Assembly (NCBI GenBank): GCA_947591045.1
Contig: CANQCV010000014.1
Coordinates: 1 to 39,582 of the forward strand
Source: an uncultured Clostridia bacterium
GTDB taxonomy: Bacteria > Bacillota > Clostridia > TANB77 > CAG-508
Direction of reading: 5' to 3'
Length of the DNA stretch: 39,582 nucleotides
Made by a program: the position numbers and the translations under genes. Below are positions 26,497 through 36,003 of the stretch, piece after piece. The notes beneath the pieces are model-generated. The model was given only the letters and a program-made list of their open reading frames with translations, had not been told where the DNA came from and searched no databases. Position 1 is the stretch's first letter; each line of letters begins with the position of its first letter.

Positions 26497-26982
26497 TTAT
26501 AATTTTTGCGAAAATTTTGCTGAATGTGCATGACAGATTGCTGCTGCCATACTATCTGTTGTATCGTCTAGCTTTGGAAGAGATTCAACACCCAAAATTG
26601 TCTTTACCATTTTCTGAACTTGTATTTTATCTGCTCTTCCATATCCTACTACTGCTTGTTTTATTTGAAGTGGAGTATATTCATATGTTGGTACATTTTT
26701 TCTACATCCTACTACTAGAATAACACCTCTTGCTTGTGCAACATTAATTGCAGTTTTAGCATTATTGTTAAAAAACAATTCTTCTACAGAAATCGCATCT
26801 GGTTTATATTCGTCAATTAAGCTTTCTAAATCATTATTTAACTTTAATAATCTTAATGGAAAAGATTCCCCTGCCTTTGTTAGTATTGCTCCAGATGTTA
26901 TAAGCTTAAATTTATTACCAATATAATCTAAAACGCTATATCCCGTTATTGCAAATCCAGGATCAACTCCTAATATTCTCAT
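26497..26982 (-). CDS. ruvC: Holliday junction resolvase RuvC
   Basis: 161 residues. The four acidic catalytic residues are visible: D7 (LGVDPGFAITGY), E67 (SVEELFF) and D140/D143 in LDDTTDSMAAAICHAH. GYGRADKIQVQKMV is the conserved DNA-contact segment. It cuts four-way junctions with RuvAB; ruvA and ruvB are not in the window. AGAGGTAG precedes the ATG. Part of the murB operon. Confidence 0.96.
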   Translation of the reverse strand: MRILGVDPGFAITGYSVLDYIGNKFKLITSGAILTKAGESFPLRLLKLNNDLESLIDEYKPDAISVEELFFNNNAKTAINVAQARGVILVVGCRKNVPTYEYTPLQIKQAVVGYGRADKIQVQKMVKTILGVESLPKLDDTTDSMAAAICHAHSAKFSQKL

Positions 26983-26996
26983 TTTCTACCTCTTCT

Positions 26997-29027
26997 TTAA
27001 GACAACATTATTCTAAATATTTCTGCAACACTCCAAGCCTGTGCAAAAGTTCCGTCTGGTCTATATGTTTTATTTACTCCTTCATATATTTCATGAATAC
27101 TTCCAACTGTATAGCCACAATTTATTTCTTTTGTAAATGTTTCTTTTGTATTTTTTATAAACTTCTCTTTTTGTTCCTCTAGTTTCTTTTTATCTGTTTT
27201 GTTTTTTTCAGCTTTAATCATATTATTCATAGCATCATAATATGGACCAAGTAGCCAAGGCCATATTATTCCTTGGTGATAACTCATATCTCTTTTTATC
27301 ATGTCACCCTCATATTTATCTCTGTAGCCCGGCTCACCTTTTGCAAGTGTGCGTAAGCCATATGGTGTAAGTAATTTTTTAGTTACTGTGTTAAAAATCT
27401 CTTTTGCAATTTCAGATGAAGGATTTATAACAGGATATGACAAAGATATTGCAAAAATCTGATTTGGTCTTATTTTTGAATCTCCTAAAACATCATATAA
27501 GCATTTTCTCTTTTTATTATAGAATTTTTCTTGAAAACTCTTTTTACAGCTTTTTGCCAATTTTTCATATTTCTTTGCATCTTCTTTTCCTTTTGTTAGT
27601 ATTGTAAGTTCCTCCATTATTTTAAGAGCATTATACCACATACTATTTATTTCTACTGCTTTTCCATTTCTAGGAGTTACAACAAAATCACCAATTTTAG
27701 CATCCATCCAAGTGTTTTGAGTGTTTTCTGTTCCAGAAGATATTAAATAATCTTCGTCCATATAAATATTGTTCCCATCAATGTCTATTCTGCTCATATA
27801 TGCATCTATTATCTTTTCTAATGATGGATAAATATTTTCTTTTATCCATTCATATTCATTTGTATATTTTAAGAACTTCTTTACTTGTTCAAACAATAAT
27901 AGAGAAGCATCACTACTATTATATAGTGGTCTATTATCATATCCAGAATAACCATTTGGAACAAGTCCATATTTTATATCTCTAATAGCTGTTAAAAGTA
28001 CTTCTTTAGCTATTTGATATCTATGAGTTTTTAACAATAAACCTTCAAAAGAAATTAAGCTATCTCTTCCCCAATCTAAAAACCATGGATAACCTGCAAT
28101 AATTGTATAAAGTGCAAATGATGGTCTGTATACTACAAAATTATCTGATGCTATTACATAATTTCTTATTAAATTAACATATTCTTCATTACTACTTTCT
28201 TTATTCTTTTCGTCTAATAGACCTGTATCATATATAAGTTCACTTAATCTTACAATTTCTTTGCTAATTACATCTCTGCCATCAATTTCATCAATGTTTT
28301 CTTCTAATGAACATACAAAAGTAATATATTTTTCTTCATTTGGTTCTAGTTCTATTTCATATCTACCTGGTACAACATGATTTTCTTCTGCTGGTTGCAT
28401 ACGCTTTTCTTCTTCTACATAGTACATACCTCTAAAAAAGTCATTTTCATGTTTTATATAGTTTCCCTCAGACACTTTCATATATATTGGGTTTTGAGTT
28501 TTAGAATCTACAACCATTTTTACTTTATTTCCTACAATTTGTTGTGTTATAGGTATATATTCTTTTTGATTTACTTCATGAAAACCTCTGTTATTTACTA
28601 CTGGTGCAAGGGTTAATTTACTTTTGCTATCATGATTTTTTATGTAATAACATACCACTACTGTATTTTTCCCATATTCCATACAAATAAACTTTTTCAA
28701 AATGATATCTTCAATTTTGTATGTAAAAATAGGAATATACTCTTTTTCAAAAGACACAAGATTTTTATAACCATCAGAAATATAGTTTTTACAAATATTT
28801 GTATATAACGGATAGTTTTTATCATTTGTTTGTATAGATTCATCTAATTTAGATAAAATAACCATTCTATTTCCTGGTGGCGTTAGCGGAGATACTAATA
28901 AGCCATGATATTTTCTAGTATTTGCTCCTACAATTGTTGAGCTAGAATATCCACCAATACCATTTGTAATAAGCCACTCTCTTTTTATTCCTTCTTCTAA
29001 AGTTAATTGTTGTTTTTCATACTTCAT
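26997..29027 (-). CDS. glycogen debranching enzyme / amylo-alpha-1,6-glucosidase
   Basis: 676 residues. The N-terminal domain starts with EWLITNGIGGYSSSTIVGANTRKYHGLLV, the signature of bacterial/archaeal GDE-type enzymes. The C-terminal (alpha/alpha)6 catalytic domain has YPWFLDWGRDSLISFEGLLL, TENTQNTWMDAKIGDFVVTPRNGKAVEINSMWYNAL and MSYHQGIIWPWLLGPY. It hydrolyses alpha-1,6 branches of glycogen or stored glucan. A GTG at 29042 overlaps GGAGGA; the ATG at 29027 with that site seven bases upstream is chosen. It sits 35 bases after yvcK, a regulator of central carbon use, which may be meaningful. Confidence 0.93.
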   Translation of the reverse strand: MKYEKQQLTLEEGIKREWLITNGIGGYSSSTIVGANTRKYHGLLVSPLTPPGNRMVILSKLDESIQTNDKNYPLYTNICKNYISDGYKNLVSFEKEYIPIFTYKIEDIILKKFICMEYGKNTVVVCYYIKNHDSKSKLTLAPVVNNRGFHEVNQKEYIPITQQIVGNKVKMVVDSKTQNPIYMKVSEGNYIKHENDFFRGMYYVEEEKRMQPAEENHVVPGRYEIELEPNEEKYITFVCSLEENIDEIDGRDVISKEIVRLSELIYDTGLLDEKNKESSNEEYVNLIRNYVIASDNFVVYRPSFALYTIIAGYPWFLDWGRDSLISFEGLLLKTHRYQIAKEVLLTAIRDIKYGLVPNGYSGYDNRPLYNSSDASLLLFEQVKKFLKYTNEYEWIKENIYPSLEKIIDAYMSRIDIDGNNIYMDEDYLISSGTENTQNTWMDAKIGDFVVTPRNGKAVEINSMWYNALKIMEELTILTKGKEDAKKYEKLAKSCKKSFQEKFYNKKRKCLYDVLGDSKIRPNQIFAISLSYPVINPSSEIAKEIFNTVTKKLLTPYGLRTLAKGEPGYRDKYEGDMIKRDMSYHQGIIWPWLLGPYYDAMNNMIKAEKNKTDKKKLEEQKEKFIKNTKETFTKEINCGYTVGSIHEIYEGVNKTYRPDGTFAQAWSVAEIFRIMLS

Positions 29028-29062
29028 TTGTGATTCCTCCACTAATTTTTATTTTTCCTATG

Positions 29063-30580
29063 TTATTTTGCTCTTTTACTGCTTTTCCCTTTTTCTTTCA
29101 TTTCTTTTTGTTTTAACTTCATTTCAGACTCTCTAATTGACTGTATTCTTTCTTGATATTTTTTGAAGAATTTACTCTTTTTGGAATCTACTTTTTCATG
29201 CTTTGACCTTGTATTTTTGCTTGTAGAAATCTTTTCACTTTTAATCGATTTTTTAGCATTTTTTAATTTGTCATTTAACATAACATATTGGGTATCATTT
29301 TGCATATCCTTAAATTTTAGGTCCTCACAAACAAGCTCAATAATTGATGCTGCAACTGCATCTGGATTATGCCTTATAAATTCTCCTTCAATGCATGATA
29401 AATTTCTTTGAATTAGGCTTACCCCTTGTTCTTTTACTTTTGCAGTGTCTTGTTCAAGTAGCTCTGAACCTTGCATATTATATTTTCTTATAAACTCTGG
29501 AGTAATTTCTCCTGTATCATAAATGCAAAATTCAATAACTCCTTTTCCTACATGCTCATGTATCGCTTTTATATGATCTGATAAAGTATAATTGTCTGTT
29601 TGTCCAGGCTCTGTCATTAAATTACTTATATAAATTTTAAACGCTTTGCTTGATTTGATTGCCTTTGAAACGCCTTTTACTAATAAGTTTGGTATAATAT
29701 TTGTATATAAACTTCCTGGTCCAATAATAATAGCATCTGCTTCTTCTATTGCTTTAATAACACCTGGTGCCGGCTTACAGTTAGATGGACTAATATAAAC
29801 ACGGCTTATTTGACTTGTTTTTTCATTAACAACATCTGCAATTTTATTTTTACTTTCGATTACAGTTCCATCTTCTAATTCAGCACATATTTTTATTTCG
29901 TCTAATGTAACTGGAAGTACCTTTCCTGTTATATTTAATATAGCTGATGCCTGTTTTACTGATTCTGCAAAATCTCCATATATTTCTTTCATTCCGAGCA
30001 AATATATATCTCCAAAAGAAAGAGAATTTAACTTTTTATTGTCAAATTTATAATTTAATAATTTTGACATCTCTTTTTCGTCTCTAGATAGTGCTATTAA
30101 ACTATCTTTAATATCATCTATTGGTAATGTTTCAAGCATTTTTCTTGATGTTGTAATCGGCTGTCCATAATCAGACACAGTTACAATAGCAGTAATATTA
30201 TCTGTATAATTTTTTAGTCCTTTCAAAACAGCATTTAAGCCACTTCCACCACCAATAGCAACAATTTTTGGCCCTTGGTCATATACTTTTTTATTAAAAA
30301 TAAGTGACTTCACTTTAGACTCTTCGTCTTTTGCTCTTTTGTCTGTATCTGCAACTAATAATTCAAGTGTTCTTCTTTGCATAGAAACAATACTTATAAC
30401 TGTACATAAAAAGCCCAAAACAAACACTATAACTATTTTAGCTAAATTTTTAAAACCAATTTGCTTACTTGTTAAAACTGTTGCCATACCATAACAACAT
30501 AATAAGATTCCTATTAGTAATAATAATATCCATCTTTTCATTTTTGTTTTTTGTTTAAACCAATTAAAAAATCCTTTCAT
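29063..30580 (-). CDS. yvcK: YvcK/CofD-like protein with N-terminal membrane anchor
   Basis: 505 residues. Two N-terminal helices (about 17-35 and 45-66) anchor it in the membrane; the YvcK domain starts near residue 104 with KIVAIGGGSGLNAVLKGL. IIGPGSLYTNIIPNLLVKG and SNLMTEPGQTDNYTLSDHI are well conserved. However, the family's ADDGGSSGRLR motif, part of the nucleotide-sugar site, reads SDYGQPITTSRKM. The last 75 residues are a lysine/serine-rich tail. In Bacillus YvcK binds UDP-GlcNAc and is needed for growth on gluconeogenic carbon and for cell shape. Here it follows murB directly, without the rapZ and whiA neighbours common in Firmicutes. Confidence 0.9.
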   Translation of the reverse strand: MKGFFNWFKQKTKMKRWILLLLIGILLCCYGMATVLTSKQIGFKNLAKIVIVFVLGFLCTVISIVSMQRRTLELLVADTDKRAKDEESKVKSLIFNKKVYDQGPKIVAIGGGSGLNAVLKGLKNYTDNITAIVTVSDYGQPITTSRKMLETLPIDDIKDSLIALSRDEKEMSKLLNYKFDNKKLNSLSFGDIYLLGMKEIYGDFAESVKQASAILNITGKVLPVTLDEIKICAELEDGTVIESKNKIADVVNEKTSQISRVYISPSNCKPAPGVIKAIEEADAIIIGPGSLYTNIIPNLLVKGVSKAIKSSKAFKIYISNLMTEPGQTDNYTLSDHIKAIHEHVGKGVIEFCIYDTGEITPEFIRKYNMQGSELLEQDTAKVKEQGVSLIQRNLSCIEGEFIRHNPDAVAASIIELVCEDLKFKDMQNDTQYVMLNDKLKNAKKSIKSEKISTSKNTRSKHEKVDSKKSKFFKKYQERIQSIRESEMKLKQKEMKEKGKSSKRAK

Positions 30581-30619
30581 TTCTACGAATTCCTCTCTTC
30601 TTATTATAACAAATTTTAT

Positions 30620-31549
30620 TTAGTCTCCTAAAATTTCAATTTCAAGTTCTATCTTTTTCCCTGTTTTTTCATAAACTACATTTTGAACATATTTTACTAA
30701 ATCTAATACATCTTTTGCTGTTGCATTTCCTTCATTTACAATAAACCCAGCATGTATTTCAGATACTTTAGCACCACCTATCTTATAGCCCTTTAAGCCA
30801 CACTCATCAATAAGTTTTGCTGTAATAAAATCTTCTCCTCTTTTAAAAATACTTCCTGCACTTGGCATATTAACAGGTTGTTTTTCTTTTCTTGCAAGTG
30901 TATATTCGTCCATTTTAGATTTTATTTCTTCATATTTTCCCATTTTCAATTTTAATTTGGTCTCTAATACTATGTATCTTTTGTTCATAAAAATGCTATG
31001 TCTATATGAAAATTGTTGTTCACTATTAGTTAATATAATAATATTATTTTTTTCATAATCATCTAAACTTAAAACCTTTGTTTCTAAAACAATATCTTTC
31101 ATTTCAGTACCATAAGCACCTGCGTTCATTCTTACAGCTCCTCCTATGGTTCCTGGTATTCCAGATGCAAATTCAAGCCCTGCTATTTCTTCTTTTAATA
31201 ATTTTTGAGCAAGTTCTCCTAATCTTACACCTGCTCCAACTGTTACAATAGCTGTTTCTTCTTTTTTTTCAATTTCTAATTTATTAAAATCTATCTTTAA
31301 TACTATTCCATAAATTCCATTATCTTTTACTAAAATATTACTTCCATTTCCAATAATAGTTAAATGTATTTTTTCTTTATTTATAACTTCAAGTACATGA
31401 TACAATTCTTCTATTTTACTTACCCTTACAAATAAATCTGCTGCTCCTCCTATTTTAAAAGAAGTATGATTTTTCATAGGTTCATCTATTAATATTTGAT
31501 TTTCTGGTATTTCTTTGGTTAGGATATTTTTTATTTTTTCCTTATCCAA
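30620..31549 (-). CDS. murB: UDP-N-acetylmuramate dehydrogenase
   Basis: 309 residues; reduces UDP-GlcNAc-enolpyruvate to UDP-MurNAc with NADPH and FAD in the cytoplasm. FAD-binding segments: NHTSFKIGGAADLFV, IGNGSNILVKD and LEFASGIPGTIGGAVRMNAGAYG. The C-terminal PSAGSIFKRG carries the catalytic serine, and GGAKVSEIHAGFIVN is the end of the site. The start is a TTG at 31549 with AAGGAGGGG eight bases before it; the next ATG would cut into the conserved N-terminus. First gene of a six-gene operon driven from 31603-31631. Confidence 0.95.
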   Translation of the reverse strand: MDKEKIKNILTKEIPENQILIDEPMKNHTSFKIGGAADLFVRVSKIEELYHVLEVINKEKIHLTIIGNGSNILVKDNGIYGIVLKIDFNKLEIEKKEETAIVTVGAGVRLGELAQKLLKEEIAGLEFASGIPGTIGGAVRMNAGAYGTEMKDIVLETKVLSLDDYEKNNIIILTNSEQQFSYRHSIFMNKRYIVLETKLKLKMGKYEEIKSKMDEYTLARKEKQPVNMPSAGSIFKRGEDFITAKLIDECGLKGYKIGGAKVSEIHAGFIVNEGNATAKDVLDLVKYVQNVVYEKTGKKIELEIEILGD

Positions 31550-31602
31550 ACAACTTACCCCTCCTTTTTTAAAACATCTTTATTTAGCACAATATCGTTT
31601 TA

Positions 31603-31631
31603 ATCTTATTACATTTACCTATATAAGTCAA
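31603..31631 (-). promoter_or_regulatory. sigma-A promoter of the murB operon
   Basis: Minus strand TTGACT, 17 bases, TAAGAT, about 55 bases before the murB TTG start. Confidence 0.7.
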
Positions 31632-31707
31632 GAGTTGTTTTTATTGAAATCATTAATAATTTGTATTTTTTAAGCATATTTATAGATATAAAATTTTTTG
31701 TAAACTA

Positions 31708-31735
31708 TTGCAAAAAATGTAGAATGTTGTATAAT
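31708..31735 (+). promoter_or_regulatory. sigma-A promoter of the TM2 gene
   Basis: TTGCAA, 16 bases, TATAAT on the plus strand, followed by AAAAGGAGG eight bases before the ATG. It is divergent from the murB promoter; the 75 bases between the two hold no other clear signal. Confidence 0.75.
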
Positions 31736-31770
31736 TATGTTATATTGAATTTTAAAAGGAGGAAACGATT

Positions 31771-32217
31771 ATGTTTTGTAAATATTGCGGTAAACCAATA
31801 GATGATGGTCAAGAGTTATGTGAAGATTGCAAAATATCTCATGGAGAGTCTTCTAATCAAGGAGCAAATAACGCTAGTAATGCTAGTCAAACAGTAAATC
31901 CTAACCCAAATTACAACCAGAACTATAATCAAAACTACAACCCAAACTACAATCAAAACTATAATCAAAATTACAATCAAGCCCCAGCTCAAAAATCTAA
32001 AATAGCTGCTGGATTACTTGGTATCTTTTTAGGAAGTTTTGGTGTTCATAACTTTTATTTAGGTTATACTGGAAAAGCTGTTGCACAACTTTTAATTACA
32101 TTATTAACATGTGGTTTTGGTGCATTTATTTCTAGTATATGGGGATTAGTTGAAGGAATTCTTATTTTAACAGGAAGCATTAATACTGATGCAAATGGAA
32201 ATCCTTTAAAAGATTAA
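31771..32217 (+). CDS. TM2 domain protein with zinc ribbon and NYNQ repeats
   Basis: 148 residues in three parts. An N-terminal zinc ribbon has C3/C6 and C17/C20 (CKYC, CEDC). A polar Asn/Gln/Tyr linker contains six NYN[QP] units. The C-terminal TM2 domain has two helices with the signature LLGIFLGSFGVHNFYLGYTGKAVAQLLIT and a GFGAFISSIWGLVEGILIL second helix. TM2 proteins are small membrane proteins of unknown role; the ribbon probably faces the cytoplasm. The downstream DUF2752 gene follows after 15 bases, a common pair. Confidence 0.92.
   Translation: MFCKYCGKPIDDGQELCEDCKISHGESSNQGANNASNASQTVNPNPNYNQNYNQNYNPNYNQNYNQNYNQAPAQKSKIAAGLLGIFLGSFGVHNFYLGYTGKAVAQLLITLLTCGFGAFISSIWGLVEGILILTGSINTDANGNPLKD
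31909..31980 (+). repeat. six tandem 12-bp units encoding NYNQ
   Basis: Six near-identical in-frame units of the type AACTACAATCAA lie inside the TM2 gene, encoding NYNQ NYNQ NYNP NYNQ NYNQ NYNQ. The units differ mainly in the third position of Tyr and Asn codons. Unit gain or loss would keep the frame. Confidence 0.9.
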
Positions 32218-32232
32218 TTGTAGGTATCATTA

Positions 32233-32595
32233 ATGAATGCAAGAACAAAAAATATTTGTATTTTACTTGTTTTAAGTTTATTTTTATTAATGATAAGTTT
32301 AATGCCAGTAACTTGTTTAATTTACCAAGTTACTGGTATTTATTGTCCATCATGTGGTATGACAAGAGCCTTTTATAGTATCCTACACTTTCAGTTTATA
32401 GATGCTTTTAATTATAATATTTTGTCAATACCATTATTTGTTTTTATCATTGTATCAGTATTTTCCTTGTTATATGAAATATTTAAAAATAAGTTCACAT
32501 ATATACCAAACTTGTTAAATATATTATCAAAAAAGCCGGTAATATTTATAATATTGTTTCTTCTGCTAATCAGTTTTATATTAAACAACATATAA
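32233..32595 (+). CDS. DUF2752 membrane protein
   Basis: 120 residues with three hydrophobic helices. The family hallmark TGIYCPSCGMTRAF lies after the first helix, with the two cysteines and TRA intact, followed by a DAFNYN turn typical of the family. Function unknown; often located beside TM2 genes, as here. It ends at a strong bidirectional terminator. Confidence 0.88.
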   Translation: MNARTKNICILLVLSLFLLMISLMPVTCLIYQVTGIYCPSCGMTRAFYSILHFQFIDAFNYNILSIPLFVFIIVSVFSLLYEIFKNKFTYIPNLLNILSKKPVIFIILFLLLISFILNNI

Positions 32596-32621
32596 AAAAC
32601 AACACTATAGTGTTGTTTTTT
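32594..32621. terminator. bidirectional terminator between convergent genes
   Basis: A perfect 12-bp stem (32594-32605 with 32610-32621) around TATA, with A6 on one side and T6 on the other. It serves DUF2752 on the plus strand and TIGR04086 on the minus strand. Confidence 0.9.
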
Positions 32622-32626
32622 GTGTA

Positions 32627-33013
32627 TTATCTACATAAATTTACTCCTACTATTCCTCCTATCATTCCTGCTACTATTCCTGATACAATCATAATAACAG
32701 ACTTCGTTCCTATCATAAAGCCAGAAAACAACATACTTGATAAGATATAAATAAATAAAATATAAATTAGTCCTACCAAAGCACCATTTAGCATCCCTTG
32801 TTTTTTTATATTAAAACTACTTATAGAACTTCCAATTAAAATACTAATTGCAGAAATTGTAATTACAACAGGTGCCATAGTTGTTTCTGACAAATCTGTA
32901 CAAGTCAGTAAAACAGCATAGATTAGTAATAAAACAAGTGATATTATAATAGCAAATATACTCCCCTTTATTACACGAATAAGATTTTTATTAACCTCTA
33001 ATTTATTTTCCAT
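32627..33013 (-). CDS. TIGR04086 family membrane protein
   Basis: 128 residues with four hydrophobic helices (about 15-37, 45-63, 74-95, 100-125). The sequence NLIRVIKGSIFAIIISLVLL and the glycine-rich last helix GIVAGMIGGIVGVN fit the TIGR04086 family, a Clostridia protein usually found close to tgt, as here. Function unknown. AAAGGAGA precedes the ATG. Confidence 0.82.
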   Translation of the reverse strand: MENKLEVNKNLIRVIKGSIFAIIISLVLLLIYAVLLTCTDLSETTMAPVVITISAISILIGSSISSFNIKKQGMLNGALVGLIYILFIYILSSMLFSGFMIGTKSVIMIVSGIVAGMIGGIVGVNLCR

Positions 33014-33074
33014 TTTTTATCTCCTTTTATTATTATTTATACATTTTTATTCTTTCATATTTAAAATAGAACAT

Positions 33075-33106
33075 AAAAAAAGAATTACTTAAAGTAATTC
33101 TTTTTT
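33075..33106 (-). terminator. terminator of the WG-repeat gene
   Basis: GAATTAC (33082-33088) pairs with GTAATTC (33094-33100), extended by flanking A and T runs; a T run follows on the minus strand. It lies about 20 bases past the stop codon of the WG-repeat gene. Confidence 0.85.
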
Positions 33107-33123
33107 ATCTTAACTATCAAATA

Positions 33124-34677
33124 CTACTCCATTAATGTATTTACTGCTGGAGGTTGTGAAAATGGATTTTCCTGTGATTGAACATTTTCTTGAACTTCCT
33201 GCACATTTAAGTTCTCTCCTATATTCTCATCTGTAACTGTATTTGTATCATAACTGTTTGATATGTTAACATCTGGTATAATCTCATTATTTTGTACTTC
33301 ATTTGTTATTGTATTTGTATTAATATCTTGATATTCATCTATCTCTATATTTCCAGATGGTCTTTTTATACCTTGCTCTTCTAACCATGATATAACTTCT
33401 CTTTCAACTTCACCTTGTCTCATATAATATTCATTCTGTCCTGAATTTGTAATTGAATAAAACAAATCTAATCTACAAGGTATTAATTCTTTTCCTAATG
33501 AATCAATTAATCCATAACTTTTATCTTTTTGTACTACAATAGCCTCATATTCAGGAATAACTAAAATATTATTTTGAGAAGAACCACTTCCTGTACTTAA
33601 AATACATCCTATTCCATCATATTCAACTGGCACAATCTGCTTACCTGTTTTATCAAAAAAGCCCCATTTTTTATCTCTTTGTACAGGAATACAATTATCA
33701 AATAATAAACATCCATTTTTTATATCATTATTTCTAAATTGAGTTAAATCAACTCCTATTTTATCATATTCCAAGAAAATTATGATATTACCAGTTTGAT
33801 TTACCACACCATACTTTTTATTATTACTTACTAAATATAAATTTAGATTTTTATCAATCTGACTTATAGAATCATAGACTGGTTCAATTTTTGTTACTCC
33901 TTTTGAAGATAAAATTCCCATTTTTCCGTCGTCTGTTTTTATTATAAATTCCTTTGTACTTTCAATAAATTTTATGCTTGCATATTTTGTTCCTATAATT
34001 TCTTCATTATTTAAACCACGAACTCCATATTTGTTATTACTATTCTTTACAACAATCATATCATATAAAAGAGCTTTTTGATTGCTAAAATCAGCATCTT
34101 TATCTCCTACTGCTGAATCTGCAAATTTAGTAGTCCAATATGTTGATAAATAAGGAAGAGTATATACTGTGTACTGTTTATTTGAATTATCATATGAAAT
34201 AGCACAAGTCGTTGCAATTTGAACTCCATCAACACTCATGTAAAGTTTGTCATTTATCATTTTAATTGGCTTTTTCATATCAAAATATTCATTATCTGTT
34301 CCAGATTTTAGAGTTTTACATAGTGTATTTGAATTTAATGTGTATGATGCCTCTTCATAATCATTTTCCACATATCCTCTTGTTTTACCTTCTGATATAT
34401 GGTCGCCATTTTGTGATTCATATCCTACTAAACCTGCAAAGTCTTGTATAGAAACATAAATTGTATCATCCTCTATTATAAATAAGTCATCAGAAAACTT
34501 TGCAATCTGTTTTGTATCAACTACTAATTTAGTTGTATTTTTTTTCACATCATAAATCATGTATAAAAGTCCTAAACTTAAAATTAATAATAATATAATA
34601 CATACAATTATGATACTCATAATCATTTTACTTTTTCTATTTTTTTCATTTAATTGTTCAGTTTCTAATAAATTCAT
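33124..34677 (-). CDS. WG-repeat protein, membrane anchored
   Basis: 517 residues. One helix at about 18-43 anchors the protein, with the rest outside. After a beta-rich domain resembling copper-amine-oxidase-N/stalk domains (DTIYVSIQDFAGLVGY, KLYMSVDGVQIATT) come at least five WG-type repeats: NKYGVRGLNN, GKMGILSSKG, KKYGVVNQTG, KKWGFFDKTG and KSYGLIDSLG, which likely form a beta-propeller-like unit. The last 80 residues are Asn/Glu/Thr-rich and end in PFSQPPAVNT. Function unknown; probably envelope binding. AGGAGG precedes the ATG; it starts nine bases after the tgt stop. Confidence 0.88.
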   Translation of the reverse strand: MNLLETEQLNEKNRKSKMIMSIIIVCIILLLILSLGLLYMIYDVKKNTTKLVVDTKQIAKFSDDLFIIEDDTIYVSIQDFAGLVGYESQNGDHISEGKTRGYVENDYEEASYTLNSNTLCKTLKSGTDNEYFDMKKPIKMINDKLYMSVDGVQIATTCAISYDNSNKQYTVYTLPYLSTYWTTKFADSAVGDKDADFSNQKALLYDMIVVKNSNNKYGVRGLNNEEIIGTKYASIKFIESTKEFIIKTDDGKMGILSSKGVTKIEPVYDSISQIDKNLNLYLVSNNKKYGVVNQTGNIIIFLEYDKIGVDLTQFRNNDIKNGCLLFDNCIPVQRDKKWGFFDKTGKQIVPVEYDGIGCILSTGSGSSQNNILVIPEYEAIVVQKDKSYGLIDSLGKELIPCRLDLFYSITNSGQNEYYMRQGEVEREVISWLEEQGIKRPSGNIEIDEYQDINTNTITNEVQNNEIIPDVNISNSYDTNTVTDENIGENLNVQEVQENVQSQENPFSQPPAVNTLME

Positions 34678-34686
34678 AAAAACCTC

Positions 34687-35829
<1,143 letters not shown>

Positions 35830-35846
35830 TCATTTTCATTTGTTTA

Positions 35847-35876
35847 ATTATATGGCATTTCGACTATATTTGTCAA
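35847..35876 (-). promoter_or_regulatory. sigma-A promoter of tgt
   Basis: Minus strand TTGACA, 18 bases, TATAAT, exact consensus hexamers, about 30 bases before the ATG. No preQ1 riboswitch fits in the short leader. Confidence 0.8.
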
Positions 35877-35940
35877 GAAAATTGTATTGTTAGGTTTCCC
35901 ACTACTATGTTAAATATTTTTAAAAAATGCAAACAAATAT

Positions 35941-35969
35941 TTGACATTTTATTTTTATTGTGATATTAT
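35941..35969 (+). promoter_or_regulatory. sigma-A promoter of the radical SAM / TIGR03915 pair
   Basis: TTGACA, 17 bases, TATTAT on the plus strand; the ATG lies 35 bases further. The LexA-like site begins three bases after the -10. Confidence 0.8.
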
Positions 35970-35971
35970 TA

Positions 35972-35983
35972 GTACAGATGTTC
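35972..35983 (+). promoter_or_regulatory. LexA/DinR-like operator
   Basis: GTACAGATGTTC differs at one core position from the Gram-positive SOS box GAACNNNNGTTC, and the right half is extended by the expected G. It covers the likely transcription start, where a repressor would block RNA polymerase. Confidence 0.45.
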
Positions 35984-36003
35984 GCAAAAGGTGGGATTTA
36001 TTT

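Noticed and set aside
31909-31980. CRISPR-like repeat array
   Set aside because: Units are contiguous 12-bp in-frame repeats without spacers, inside a coding gene.
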